The notes: a model not told the origin generated them from the letters alone. A stretch of 64,000 nucleotides of DNA from Olivibacter sitiensis DSM 17696 (GCF_000427965.1 NZ_ATZA01000008.1:13752-77751); one strand, 5' to 3'. Shown: positions 16,000 through 25,287, numbered from the stretch's first letter. A program made the numbers and translations.

Positions 16000-17730
16000 A
16001 TGAAAAGATATTTAAAATCATGGCTGGCCCTTTTATTCCTCCTGGTAGGTTTGGGTGCCTGTAAGAAAGATAATTTGGATGCGCTGGGGCAATGGGAGTT
16101 TACAGGGCCCGTCCTGTCGTCACCGGCGGCCGATACATCCATCGTACTGGACAACGAGAACCCCCTGGCTAACGTACGGTTCCAATGGGAGAAGGCCGCC
16201 ACTAGCCAACGCTTCAACATTACCTACAAGGTAGTGCTGGTACATCCCGACAGTACGACGGTCAACGACCCCTGGCTATCCGTCAGTGCGGCCAACAACG
16301 GGGCGGCACGCTATGCAAACATTACCAATAAGGTCATTGATGAGGCCTTGGCGGCCCAAGGCTATGAAGTAAATGACGAGGTGCCACTCAAGTGGGGCGT
16401 GGTGGCCGAGGCCTTGGGTAGGCAGGTGTTTGGCTTCCTGCCCTTGACCATCACCCGACTGGAAAGGGAGGAAATACCGGAAAACCTTTACATAGCCGGG
16501 GCGGCGACCGAGGTCAATACCGATGTCAGCAACGCCATCCGGATGAAGCCTATCCGGAAACAGGACGGGTCCGGTACGGGTATTTTCGAAATCTATACCT
16601 CCCTGCAAACAGGAGGAGGATTCCGTTTCTATGCCCAGCGAAGCGCCCAAGGCAGGGTCATTGGCGGAAGCAATGGCACCATCAGGAACAATGGTGAGGC
16701 CATCACCGTCAGTGAGAGTGCCACGTACCGCATCCGTATAGACCTGGAGGCCAATACCTATTCGCTGCTCAAGATAGACAAATGGAGCATCGTGGGCAGT
16801 GTGATTGCCGATGGTTGGGGAGGCGATGAACCTTTGGAATACCAGGGAGGCGGTATATGGAGAAGCTCGGTCAATCTGCTCGATCCTGCTGGCGAGGATG
16901 CCCGTTTTATATTCAGGGCCAACGGCGATTGGGACCTGGGGATGAAAAGGGTAGAGTCTACGGCCAACACGGTGCTGATGGAAAATGCGGCCGAAGAGCT
17001 TGGCTTTGCGTTGGAGGACATTCCCCTTACGAGCTTTGGCAGGCATATCGTCACCTTGGATCTATCTGCCGAAGGTTACACCTACCAGATAGAGCAGGAC
17101 AATAGCGTGGAAACGCCCACTACCACACCTGACAGGCTGTTCCTGATTGCCGATGGGGAAGCAGCCGTGGAATTTACAAAGGATGGCAATCGTTTTACCA
17201 GCCCCAATTTCATACCCTTGCAGGCCGGAAAGCCGTATTATTTCAGCGGCAGCGAAAATGGCTCCGGCCAACGGTACACACTGAGCGGCACGCTTGGCCT
17301 GGCCGACGATTTGAGTGCCGATAACGTACGCGGTAACGTGGAATTTGGTGTCAGCGACAATCCGTTCCAGGTGAACCAGGACCAGGCATATAACATAACG
17401 GTCGATTTTGGTGAGGCTAGTTTGGCGTGGAGGTTCTACAATATCAAGTTGTTCCATTGGGACGATTGGGAGGCCCGTAGGGAGTTGCGGATGAACTATG
17501 TTCACCCCCTGCAGTTTGCGCTGACGGCCGATCTGAACGCAGGGTACAACTCCAAGTTCATATCGCCCTGGGATGTAGAATTGAGCAGTCCTACGCCTAC
17601 GGCCATGGAGGGGCAGTTGACCTCCGACGGACAGGATATCAAGGCAACGGCCGAATCTGGTAGTTATGTGGTTCGTATTGTCGTCAACGCAGACTTTAAC
17701 GGAGGAACGTATCAATTTGAAAAGCAATAA
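16000..17730 (+). CDS. SusE/SusF-like surface glycan-binding lipoprotein (PUL 1)
   Basis: 576 residues with lipobox LVGLGAC (Cys about 21). The N-terminal part (about 35-155) resembles the SusE Ig-like domain (FQWEKAATSQRFNITYKVVL), and tandem CBM-like beta-sandwiches follow (about 155-245, 250-360, 370-470 and 470-576), seen as repeated patterns such as LYIAGAAT, WSIVGSVIADGWGGDEPLEYQGGGIWRSSV and LFLIADGEAAVEFTKDGNRFTS. Such proteins hold glycan at the cell surface. Its position between two GH30 genes supports a role with the same substrate. No enzyme motif is visible. Confidence 0.85.
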   Translation: MKRYLKSWLALLFLLVGLGACKKDNLDALGQWEFTGPVLSSPAADTSIVLDNENPLANVRFQWEKAATSQRFNITYKVVLVHPDSTTVNDPWLSVSAANNGAARYANITNKVIDEALAAQGYEVNDEVPLKWGVVAEALGRQVFGFLPLTITRLEREEIPENLYIAGAATEVNTDVSNAIRMKPIRKQDGSGTGIFEIYTSLQTGGGFRFYAQRSAQGRVIGGSNGTIRNNGEAITVSESATYRIRIDLEANTYSLLKIDKWSIVGSVIADGWGGDEPLEYQGGGIWRSSVNLLDPAGEDARFIFRANGDWDLGMKRVESTANTVLMENAAEELGFALEDIPLTSFGRHIVTLDLSAEGYTYQIEQDNSVETPTTTPDRLFLIADGEAAVEFTKDGNRFTSPNFIPLQAGKPYYFSGSENGSGQRYTLSGTLGLADDLSADNVRGNVEFGVSDNPFQVNQDQAYNITVDFGEASLAWRFYNIKLFHWDDWEARRELRMNYVHPLQFALTADLNAGYNSKFISPWDVELSSPTPTAMEGQLTSDGQDIKATAESGSYVVRIVVNADFNGGTYQFEKQ

Positions 17731-19199
17731 TGTATAATAAGAAATATAGAACCAGGTTTTTGGGAAGGTGTTTGATCGCCTCCTCAAGAGCTTGCCATCG
17801 CATGATAAGCGGTTTGGCTTTATTTTCCATAATTGGATTCTTGGTAGCCTGTCAAGCGACTTCGGAGCAGCAAATCCAAGCCTACTACACCAAGGGCGAT
17901 AGGAGCGCCCTTTTGGAACCGATGGGCGAGGTGGCCGTATTCGGTCAAGAGAGAGAGGCCCATGCCGTGACCATTACCGTAGATAGCGATAGCACGTTCC
18001 AGGCCATGGATGGCTTTGGTTATACGCTCACCGGCGGCAGTGCCGATCTGATCCATGCCCTGCCCGAAGACATGCAGGACAGTCTTTTGCACGAACTGTT
18101 TTCAGACGGGGAAAATGCCATCCGTGTCAATTACCTGCGCATCAGTATAGGTGCCTCCGACCTGAGTGCCTCCGTCTTTACCTATGACGAAATGCCCGCC
18201 GGGGAAACGGATCCCGAGCTGCGGCATTTTACCATGGATAAGGAAAGGGAGTCCTTGATACCCGTCCTGAAAAAGATCGTGGCTATCAACCCCGCCATCA
18301 AGATCCTCGGCTCCCCCTGGACGGCCCCTACCTGGATGAAGACCAATCAATCGTTCAAGGGCGGAAGCCTCAAAGAGGCCTATTACCAGGCCTATGCGGA
18401 TTATTTCGTGAAATATATCCGGGCAATGGCCGATGAGGGGATTTCCCTGGATGCCATTACCATACAAAATGAGCCCCTGCACCCCGGCAACAACCCAAGC
18501 ATGTACATGGAGGCACAAGAGCAGGCAGACTTTATTAAGACAGCTCTGGGCCCTACGTTTGAGCGGGCTGCAATCCGTACCAAGATCATCGTGTACGATC
18601 ATAATGCCGATCGGCCAGATTACCCCCTGCACATCCTGCAAGATCCGGAGGCGGCCAAGTATGTGGATGGATCTGCCTTTCATCTCTATGGGGGGCAGAT
18701 ATCGGCCCTTTCCACCGTGCATGAGCAGTTTCCCGAAAAGCATATCTATTTCACGGAGCAATGGGTGGGCGGCCCGGGCAATTTTGCCCAAGACTTGCAA
18801 TGGCATATATCCACCTTGATCATTGGAGCAACCAGAAACTGGAGTCGCAATGTGCTGGAATGGAACCTGGCTGCCGATGCGCAATACGGGCCGCATACCG
18901 ATCAAGGGGGCTGCACTTCCTGCCTGGGTGCCATCACCATTCAGGATGGGGAGGTACAGCGCAACGTGGCCTATTATGTCATCGGCCATGCATCCAAGTT
19001 TGTGCCGGATGGCTCCAGGCGCATTGCCTCCAACCTGGTGGAAGCTTTGCCCAATGTGGCATTCTTGACCCCCGAAGGCAAAAAAGTGTTGATTGTCATC
19101 AATACGGGCAAGGAGGATCAAGCATTTCAAATTGCCCATGCGGGCAAAGCGACAGCTGTCCAGCTTAACGCTGGCGCAGTCGCTACTTATATTTGGTAA
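17730..19199 (+). CDS. GH30 glycoside hydrolase lipoprotein, copy 2 (PUL 1)
   Basis: 489 residues from the ATG that overlaps the previous stop (TAATG). A start at 17802 would give a more conventional lipoprotein signal (MISGLALFSIIGFLVAC); from 17730 the signal is long and very basic. Catalytic Glu pair: IQNEP (E248 from 17730) and YFTEQW (E343). It shares long identical runs with copy 1 (DGFGYTLTGGSADLI, YLRxSIGASDLSA, RNVLEWNLAADA), with synonymous and a few amino-acid changes, so the two arose by fairly recent duplication. Probably the same beta-1,6-glucanase activity with shifted product range. Confidence 0.9.
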   Translation: MYNKKYRTRFLGRCLIASSRACHRMISGLALFSIIGFLVACQATSEQQIQAYYTKGDRSALLEPMGEVAVFGQEREAHAVTITVDSDSTFQAMDGFGYTLTGGSADLIHALPEDMQDSLLHELFSDGENAIRVNYLRISIGASDLSASVFTYDEMPAGETDPELRHFTMDKERESLIPVLKKIVAINPAIKILGSPWTAPTWMKTNQSFKGGSLKEAYYQAYADYFVKYIRAMADEGISLDAITIQNEPLHPGNNPSMYMEAQEQADFIKTALGPTFERAAIRTKIIVYDHNADRPDYPLHILQDPEAAKYVDGSAFHLYGGQISALSTVHEQFPEKHIYFTEQWVGGPGNFAQDLQWHISTLIIGATRNWSRNVLEWNLAADAQYGPHTDQGGCTSCLGAITIQDGEVQRNVAYYVIGHASKFVPDGSRRIASNLVEALPNVAFLTPEGKKVLIVINTGKEDQAFQIAHAGKATAVQLNAGAVATYIW

Positions 19200-19219
19200 T
19201 CTATTGATATCGAAAGACC

Positions 19220-20683
19220 ATGGATAATAAAATATTTCTTTCATTTGCCTTTTTGGCGGTTGCTTGTACGCCATCCGTTAAGCAATCGGAGCAAAAACAG
19301 GCGGCGAAAATAGCTATAAGCAAAAGACAGGTGGAGCTCATCGTGACTGCCAAGGATAGTAACTGGCGGCTGACCACCGTAGATACCCTGCAGTTCCGAC
19401 CATTGGCTCAACCGGTGGAGACCGATGTCGTGGTGTTCGTAGATCCCGCAAAGACCTTTCAGGAAATGGTGGGCATAGGCGGTGCCATTACCGACGCCTC
19501 GGCAGAGGTATTTGCCGAACTGCCCGAAGCGAAAAAGCAGGAATTTCTTCGGGCTTATTATGACAAAGAGCGGGGTATCGGCTACAGCTTGGCTAGGACA
19601 AACATCAACAGCTGTGATTTTTCCAGTGGCAGCTACACCTATGTGTCCGATGGCGACAGCACATTGAGCAGTTTTGATATTGCGCACGACAAAGCTTTCA
19701 AAATTCCGCTCATAGAGGCGGCTAGGAACGCGGCGGGAAACGACCTGCCCTTGTTCGTCAGCCCTTGGTCTCCGCCCGCCTGGATGAAAGACAATAAGAA
19801 CATGCTTCAGGGAGGAAAGCTGCTGCCACAATATAGGGGGGCATGGGCAGCCTACTACATCAAGTTTATACAGGCTTATGAGCAACTTGGGATTCCCGTT
19901 TGGGGCCTTACCGTACAAAATGAGCCCATGGCCACGCAGACTTGGGAATCGTGCCTCTACACAGCAGAAGAAGAAAGGGATTTTATTAAGGAATACCTCG
20001 GGCCAGCCTTGCACAAGGCGGGTATGCAGGACAAGAAACTGATAGCTTGGGATCACAACAGGGATTTGCTATATCAAAGGGCCAGTACCGTACTCCATGA
20101 TCCGGAAGCGGCCAAGTATGTGTGGGGCATCGGTTACCACTGGTATGAAACGTGGACTGGTGCGGGCAACAACTTTGAAAGCATGCAACGCGTGAAAGAG
20201 GCATTTCCCGATAAGCAATTGATCTTTACGGAAGGGTGTATCGAGAAGTTTGATCTGACAGAAGTAAACAGCTGGCGATTGGGCGAGCACTATGGCAAGA
20301 ACATGATACACGATTTCAACAACGGTACCGCTGCTTGGTGCGATTGGAATATCCTATTGGACGAAAAAGGCGGACCAAACCATGTGGGCAACTTTTGCTT
20401 TGCTCCCGTCCATGCCGATCTACGTAGCAAGGAGCTCATCTATACCAGCGCCTATTATTACATCGGTCATTTCTCTAAATACATCAAATCGGGAGCCAAG
20501 CGCATCGTGAGTTCGCCCAGTCAGGATCGCCTGTTGAGCACTGCGTTTATCAATCCAGATGGAGGCATCGTGGTGGTGGTCATGAACCCTACGGATGATC
20601 CTATTGATTACAAATTATGGATAGATGGGGCGGCAACGGACGTGAAGGCGGCGGCGCACTCCATCGGCACATTGTTGCTGTAG
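19220..20683 (+). CDS. GH30 glycoside hydrolase lipoprotein, copy 3, divergent (PUL 1)
   Basis: 487 residues with a very short lipoprotein signal (lipobox FLAVAC, Cys about 16). GH30 motifs: VQNEPMATQTWESC (acid/base E235) and IFTEGC (nucleophile E338), with GIGGAITDASA in place of DGFGYTLTGGSA. It is much closer to the glucosylceramidase-like GH30_1/GH30_3 branch than to copies 1 and 2, so it probably has a complementary specificity, for example exo-action on released oligosaccharides. Last gene of PUL 1. No GH3 beta-glucosidase follows, unlike the Bacteroides beta-1,6-glucan locus. Confidence 0.88.
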   Translation: MDNKIFLSFAFLAVACTPSVKQSEQKQAAKIAISKRQVELIVTAKDSNWRLTTVDTLQFRPLAQPVETDVVVFVDPAKTFQEMVGIGGAITDASAEVFAELPEAKKQEFLRAYYDKERGIGYSLARTNINSCDFSSGSYTYVSDGDSTLSSFDIAHDKAFKIPLIEAARNAAGNDLPLFVSPWSPPAWMKDNKNMLQGGKLLPQYRGAWAAYYIKFIQAYEQLGIPVWGLTVQNEPMATQTWESCLYTAEEERDFIKEYLGPALHKAGMQDKKLIAWDHNRDLLYQRASTVLHDPEAAKYVWGIGYHWYETWTGAGNNFESMQRVKEAFPDKQLIFTEGCIEKFDLTEVNSWRLGEHYGKNMIHDFNNGTAAWCDWNILLDEKGGPNHVGNFCFAPVHADLRSKELIYTSAYYYIGHFSKYIKSGAKRIVSSPSQDRLLSTAFINPDGGIVVVVMNPTDDPIDYKLWIDGAATDVKAAAHSIGTLLL

Positions 20684-20710
20684 CTGCTTGATAGAGGGAC
20701 TCGATCCCTG

Positions 20711-21805
20711 TTAGAAATTATCAATCAGCACGTTTTTGAGCGAAGATTGGGCCAGAGCGTCAAGCGATCCATTTTTGGACTCCTTTACCCCCTTGAGGTC
20801 ATAGGTTTTACCCTTTGACCTCACTTTAATCCCCACGGTTCCATCGGTTTCGTAGATACAGTAAGATGCATCTTGATTCGTAAATGTCACGGTGTTTAGG
20901 TCTCTGTCATAGGTGATTTTTCCATAGGTCATCTCTTGTTTTTCCTCGTCATAAAAAGGCTGCGGATAATAGAACTCAATACTTTCGTCAGGACGTTGGA
21001 GGGCATAGTATATCACTTCAGATTCGGCAAATAAGAGCACTTTCTTTTTACTTTTTTCCAGATCGAATGAAAAAAGCACTTCCATGGCATCATTATAGGG
21101 AAGAAAAAGCTGTTCGCTTACGGTAGCTTTGTCATTCTCCCATTCTGTATTTGTCACTTCCACAAAATACGGTTCGCGATTGGAAGCCCCTTCTTCAACG
21201 ACCTTTATCACCCTCGGTTCGTTATTGACGACTTTAAATTCCGAAAATTGATGCCAACAACAGCCGCTTTTGGTCATGGTATGGATAGTTTTGGTCGTAT
21301 AATCCACTTGAAACAGTCCGCAATATTCATTTGAAAGCACCGAAAAGCTTTCACTGAAATGGAATTTGCCATTTCCGTCCGCTAGGTAAATGTCGAAAGA
21401 TGGCCCACCATAGCAACTAGCATAGCCGTTCATCAAAGCAAAGTCTTCCTCCTCGTCAAAGTTGAAATCTGCATAGATCAGCACACTTTGACTGCCATAG
21501 GGCAATTCGTGAATATTGGGAATGGCTTCATTTTTATCATTGATCAGGTAATCGGGAAAATCGAAAGTGCCTGCTTCTAGCACGATATTATTCGTGCTTT
21601 TGTCGTATATCCTGATCAGGTAATCTGGAACGCTTCCCTCTTCTTCATAAACCGAAGGGGTACTGCTAGGGATTTGTTCCTTGTTTAGATCAATGAGTGC
21701 ATAGTATTTATCCGAAAAATCATGAATTTTAATCGGAAATTCCAATTGTGCATACAGATTGCCAGAAGTACACAGAGCGATAATATAAAACACAAAAAAT
21801 TTCAT
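20711..21805 (-). CDS. Secreted XAC2610-like protein
   Basis: 364 residues from ATG 21805 (an upstream ATG at 21817 adds four residues). A signal peptide (MKFFVFYIIALCTSGNLYAQ) predicts export. The centre carries an FG-GAP-like, potentially Ca-binding stretch, DFNFDEEEDFALMNGY...SCYGGPSFDIYLADGNGKFHFSESF, which is the hallmark of XAC2610-related proteins of unknown function. Two conserved Cys clusters (SCYGG, SGCCWHQF) may form disulfides. It converges with PUL 1, 27 nt away, and is unlikely to belong to it. Confidence 0.7.
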   Translation of the reverse strand: MKFFVFYIIALCTSGNLYAQLEFPIKIHDFSDKYYALIDLNKEQIPSSTPSVYEEEGSVPDYLIRIYDKSTNNIVLEAGTFDFPDYLINDKNEAIPNIHELPYGSQSVLIYADFNFDEEEDFALMNGYASCYGGPSFDIYLADGNGKFHFSESFSVLSNEYCGLFQVDYTTKTIHTMTKSGCCWHQFSEFKVVNNEPRVIKVVEEGASNREPYFVEVTNTEWENDKATVSEQLFLPYNDAMEVLFSFDLEKSKKKVLLFAESEVIYYALQRPDESIEFYYPQPFYDEEKQEMTYGKITYDRDLNTVTFTNQDASYCIYETDGTVGIKVRSKGKTYDLKGVKESKNGSLDALAQSSLKNVLIDNF

Positions 21806-21882
21806 TCGTAAAATCATTAATTGATTTTACGAATCTACAAATCTTTACCTAGCATAAATTCCCTGCTTTCAGGGATTTTTAC

Positions 21883-22860
21883 CTATATCTCATATGCCAC
21901 CCTTGCAAACTTGTTCCTGTACTCAATGGGCGTAAGCCCCGTAATCTTTTTAAATAGATCCCTAAAGGCTTTTGTATCCGTATAACCCACATCCAACATG
22001 ATTTCAGTTACATTCTTCCTCGATGCTTCAAAGAACTTTTTGGCGGCTTCTACTCTTACTCTTTGTATATAGTCTATAGGGGTATTGTTGGTGGCTTCTT
22101 TAAATTTCCGTTCAAAAGTCCGACGGCCTGTATTAATTAGATTTGCTAAAGTTGCTATGGATATTTTATTATGATAGTGCTTTTCGATGTAATCCTGTAC
22201 TTTTTGAATGTCATCATCACCGTGATTCCGTTGACCTTTGAATATCGCGAATTGAGATTGACTATCCCTTCCAATATCTAATGCAAAATATTTTGAAATC
22301 ATGATTGCTGTTTCTCTATCCGCAAACTTTTCAACCAGGTACAATATTAAATTCCATAAACTGCTTGCCCCACCGCTGCTGTAAATATTATCGTGTTCTG
22401 TGATGATCGCCCCATCTTCTACCTGCACATCGGGGTATCTTTCTTTAAATTCGCTAACATGGGCCCAATGTGTCGAGCATTTCTTACCATGGAGTAAACC
22501 CGTTTCGGCCAAAAGAAAGGCGCCGACACACAAACTGGCGAGACTTGAACCTTTCTCGTGCAATTTTTTAAAATACGGTATCGCTTCTGCATTGGCCTCA
22601 ATCCCTTTGGCAATATCGCCAAACGTGGGAGGTATGATCAACAAGTCCGTTTCGGTCACCTCTTTAAGCAACCTATTGGTTTTTATCATGTATTCGCCAT
22701 TGTTGGCAGGTACATATTCTTGCAGGCCCACGTACTCCACTTCAAAGATGGGCTTTTTGCCAAATGTGGTTAAAAACTCATTGGCGGTATGAAAGGTTCT
22801 GAATGGTGGTGTAACGGCTTCAATTACCCCATACTCTGGTACAAAGACAGAAATCTGCAT
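21883..22860 (-). CDS. GlxA-type transcriptional regulator (DJ-1/PfpI + AraC)
   Basis: 325 residues from ATG 22860 (MQISVFVPEYG); a longer in-frame start at 22905 would prepend a non-conserved tail. The N-terminal half is a DJ-1/PfpI class I amidotransferase-like domain with nucleophile-elbow sequence SLCVGAFLLAETGLL; the C-terminal 100 residues are an AraC HTH pair (ISIATLANLINTGRRTFERKFKEAT, VTEIMLDVGYTDTKAFRDLFKKITGLTP). Such regulators activate detoxification or catabolic genes. It is divergent, by 139 nt, from the AHSA1-DoxX-DUF1801-VOC cluster, which it may control. Confidence 0.9.
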   Translation of the reverse strand: MQISVFVPEYGVIEAVTPPFRTFHTANEFLTTFGKKPIFEVEYVGLQEYVPANNGEYMIKTNRLLKEVTETDLLIIPPTFGDIAKGIEANAEAIPYFKKLHEKGSSLASLCVGAFLLAETGLLHGKKCSTHWAHVSEFKERYPDVQVEDGAIITEHDNIYSSGGASSLWNLILYLVEKFADRETAIMISKYFALDIGRDSQSQFAIFKGQRNHGDDDIQKVQDYIEKHYHNKISIATLANLINTGRRTFERKFKEATNNTPIDYIQRVRVEAAKKFFEASRKNVTEIMLDVGYTDTKAFRDLFKKITGLTPIEYRNKFARVAYEI

Positions 22861-22958
22861 AGCAACGAAAGTATTAGGCCGCAAGGTAAAAAATAGTTTT
22901 GTCATAATTCACCCCTAATTTGTCGTTTTCACAACAGCTACGATCTTGTATCCTATCG

Positions 22959-22966
22959 TAATTTTG
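22959..22966 (+). promoter_or_regulatory. -7 box TAATTTTG before the AHSA1 gene
   Basis: A perfect TAnnTTTG lies 33 nt upstream of the ATG at 23000 in the divergent region shared with the GlxA-type regulator. No -33 TTG stands at the right distance. Confidence 0.4.
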
Positions 22967-22999
22967 AATTGTAAATTTAATGCACAAAAAATAAAAACA

Positions 23000-23425
23000 A
23001 TGGCACCAGTAACAAGAATTATGGTAGAAGCAACAGCAAATGCTCCCGTAGCAAAAGTTTGGAAGACTTGGAATACACCAAGCGACATTATGCAGTGGAA
23101 TACCGCTGATCCCAGTTGGCATACCCCAAGCAGTGAAAATGACCTGCGCGTAGGCGGTAAGTTTAAGAATCGGATGGAGGCGAAAGATGGCAGTTTTTGC
23201 TTTGACTTCGAAGGCATTTATGATAAGGTAGAGCTGCATAAGGAAATTACTTATATCATGCCTGACGGGAGAAAAGCTACTACCTTGTTTACGGCGCAAA
23301 ATGGTAAAACCGACATAAAAACCACCTTTGATGCTGAAACGGAAAATGATCCTGAATTTCAGAAACAAGGATGGCAAGCTATCTTGGACAACTTTGCAAA
23401 ATATGTTGAATCAACTAATTTATAA
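23000..23425 (+). CDS. AHSA1/SRPBCC-family protein
   Basis: 141 residues from ATG 23000 (the upstream frame start at 22946 would overlap the -7 box). START/SRPBCC fold: VEATANAPVAKVWKTWNTPSDIMQWN at the start, DLRVGGKF in the middle, WQAILDNFAKYVE at the end, as in activator-of-Hsp90-like (AHSA1) small proteins. These bind hydrophobic ligands in a deep cavity; no enzymatic residues are evident. First gene of a plus-strand cluster with DoxX, DUF1801 and VOC genes. Confidence 0.88.
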   Translation: MAPVTRIMVEATANAPVAKVWKTWNTPSDIMQWNTADPSWHTPSSENDLRVGGKFKNRMEAKDGSFCFDFEGIYDKVELHKEITYIMPDGRKATTLFTAQNGKTDIKTTFDAETENDPEFQKQGWQAILDNFAKYVESTNL

Positions 23426-23435
23426 TATTACTAAA

Positions 23436-23488
23436 ATGAAACCTGCCATGTCAGCGCCTGGACCAAGGCGATGAATTGCAGGTTCCAT
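23436..23488. other. Inverted repeat between AHSA1 and DoxX genes
   Basis: ATGAAACCTGCCAT (23436-23449) pairs in 12 of 14 positions with ATTGCAGGTTCCAT (23475-23488) around a 25-nt loop. No T-run follows, so it is not a standard terminator; it may modulate the message or stabilise the 3' end. Confidence 0.35.
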
Positions 23489-23517
23489 GAGGCCGTTAAA
23501 AAACAAATTATTTTCGA

Positions 23518-23892
23518 ATGAAAAAGAAAAGAACAATCTTCTGGGTGGCAACGACCATCATCATCCTTTGGGAAGGTGTCATGCCACTTAGCACCCTGCT
23601 GTTTGCACCGCAGCAGGCGACCGTCGGTACAAAGCCTTTGGGCTATCCCGATTATTTTGCCTATACGCTTATCATCTGTAAAGTACTCGGCGTAATAGCG
23701 ATCTCCTTTCCAAAAATACCGGCTAAGTTAACCGAATGGGCATATGCGGGGCTTACCTTTAATTTGATCTTTGCATTCATCAGTCATGCCTATGTAGATA
23801 AAAACATCGGCTTTATGCTCATGCCACTGGTGGTGTTGGGCATCCTGGCCGTTTCTTACATTTATAACCGTAAAATCCAGACCAATGGCTAA
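23518..23892 (+). CDS. DoxX-like membrane protein
   Basis: 124 residues with four predicted transmembrane helices (about 8-28, 48-65, 74-92, 98-116). The pattern VMPLSTLLFAPQQATVGTKPLGYPDYFAYTLIICKVLGVIAI matches DoxX-like family proteins of Bacteroidota. The role is unknown; DoxX proteins are tied to redox or thiol stress in other bacteria. Its last 8 nt overlap the next gene, so the two are translationally coupled. Confidence 0.82.
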   Translation: MKKKRTIFWVATTIIILWEGVMPLSTLLFAPQQATVGTKPLGYPDYFAYTLIICKVLGVIAISFPKIPAKLTEWAYAGLTFNLIFAFISHAYVDKNIGFMLMPLVVLGILAVSYIYNRKIQTNG

Positions 23893-24253
23893 GACAAATT
23901 ATCAAACCATTGATGAGTATCATCAGGCATTTAGCGATGAGTCATTGGCGCGGATGCAGACCATCCGAAAAATCATTCACGAAGTGGTGCCGGATGCCGC
24001 GGAAAGCATCAGTTATCAAATACCTTGTTTTAGATACCATGGCTATCTGCTATACTACTGCGCATTTCCCAAACATATCTCGTTATCGCATCCCTATAGT
24101 GCGGCATTTTGGGAACACTTCAAGGGTGATCTGGAGGGATATAAAACAAGCAAATCTATTATCCAGTTTCCAATGGATAAACCGCTGCCCGAGGCGCTTA
24201 TCAGGAAAATCATCGCATTCCGGAAAAAGGAGAATGAGGAAAAGGCTAAATGA
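23885..24253 (+). CDS. DUF1801 / YdhG-like protein
   Basis: 122 residues, soluble. The motif TIDEYHQAF...RMQTIRKIIHEVVPDAAESISYQIPCFRYHGYLLYYCAFPKHISLSHP is that of DUF1801 (YdhG/YjhG frataxin-like fold), sometimes called an iron chaperone, though iron binding is not evident here. C-terminus LIRKIIAFRKKENEEKAK is basic. It overlaps the DoxX gene by 8 nt. Confidence 0.85.
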   Translation: MAKTNYQTIDEYHQAFSDESLARMQTIRKIIHEVVPDAAESISYQIPCFRYHGYLLYYCAFPKHISLSHPYSAAFWEHFKGDLEGYKTSKSIIQFPMDKPLPEALIRKIIAFRKKENEEKAK

Positions 24254-24331
24254 AATAATTAATTGATCACCACGTAAACTTTGACACAATGGAATTTGCA
24301 GTAGGAGGAAAGTGGCAAGCTTAAATCGGTT

Positions 24332-24733
24332 ATGAATGTCTCCAATTATGGCAAATTGGTGAGCGCGGTTTTCATTACATTTTCCGGTAATTGCAGGAAA
24401 GCGCTCACCTATTACCATACCTGCTTTGGTGGTACATTGCAATTTGAAACTTTTGAAAAAGAACTACAAGGTTACACAGAAATGCCGGTCGTTAGTGGGG
24501 CGCTGGTTTCCGATCGCGTCTTGATCTACGGTTCGGACTTGGTACACAACGAAGGAAGAACACTTGGGAATTACATGTCTATTTTTCTACTTTGCGAAAA
24601 CACGGACGACAGGCAGGCGCTGATTGAACAACTGAAACCTAATAAAAAGGATCTTTTTGCAGGATATTACGATGACCAAAAACTAGTTGAAATAACCGAT
24701 GCGTTTGACGTGAGGTGGGTATTGGGTGTTTAA
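24332..24733 (+). CDS. VOC-family (glyoxalase-like, PhnB type) protein
   Basis: 133 residues. The VOC beta-alpha-beta-beta-beta units are recognisable: ITFSGNCRKALTYYHTCFGGTLQFETFE, then GALVSDRVLIYGSDL and LFAGYYDDQKLVEITDAFDVRWVLGV, as in PhnB/YjdN-like proteins. Usual metal ligands are not obvious, so activity is uncertain. 78 nt separate it from DUF1801; that gap has a short 11-codon open frame (24290-24325) that is probably not a gene. Confidence 0.78.
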   Translation: MNVSNYGKLVSAVFITFSGNCRKALTYYHTCFGGTLQFETFEKELQGYTEMPVVSGALVSDRVLIYGSDLVHNEGRTLGNYMSIFLLCENTDDRQALIEQLKPNKKDLFAGYYDDQKLVEITDAFDVRWVLGV

Positions 24734-24930
24734 CAATAGTTTGGCATCATCATCCCGCAAGAAGCTATAGGCTTTGCATATGCCCCCTTAGCTTGCCCTT
24801 TAAACGGAAAAACTCGCTAATTGTGGAATCTCGTTCTTGATGGGGGGATGAAATGAACCCATTGAACCCCTTTAAGGAGATTTTGAAGATAATTCGGAGC
24901 GTTTACAAGATCAGAAGTTGATAATTGATA

Positions 24931-25245
24931 TTACTGTCCAACATGAATACTTAAATTAGGTAACTCGACTTGAAGTTTTACTTTTGCTTGCAATGCAGTA
25001 AAAACTCTCAATAATGTGTCCATGGTTACATTACTTGCATTGTTTTCAAGTCTGGAGATCTGAGCTTTCTGAACACCGATCAGTTTTCCCAATTCTTCCT
25101 GAGTCAAGTTACGTTCTTGTCGGGTTTGTCTAATTGCCTTACCTATTAAGTCCATTTGAAGTTCGTATTCAAATAAATCTCTTTCTACAGTCCCTATCTT
25201 TCCGATAAGTTCGTCCTGCACTTCATCTAACGTATGTGTTTTCAT
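24931..25245 (-). CDS. higA: HigA-type antitoxin (XRE HTH)
   Basis: 104 residues. An N-terminal helical arm (1-35) precedes a Cro/C1 HTH (LTQEELGKLIGVQKAQISRLENN, about 47-69) and a short C-terminal tail. It lies 42 nt downstream of the toxin gene on the same strand: the toxin-first order is characteristic of higBA. The antitoxin would neutralise HigB and repress the shared promoter. Confidence 0.85.
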   Translation of the reverse strand: MKTHTLDEVQDELIGKIGTVERDLFEYELQMDLIGKAIRQTRQERNLTQEELGKLIGVQKAQISRLENNASNVTMDTLLRVFTALQAKVKLQVELPNLSIHVGQ

Positions 25246-25287
25246 AATATTCTTGCCGACTTTATCCTCCTGCCAGGGAGTTTATGT

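Noticed and set aside
18102-19274. 390-codon minus-strand open frame over the second GH30 gene
   Set aside because: It is the antisense of a clear GH30 gene with intact catalytic motifs; its translation has no recognisable domain.
24290-24325. Eleven-codon open frame before the VOC gene
   Set aside because: Too short, no homology visible and no ribosome-binding context that sets it apart.
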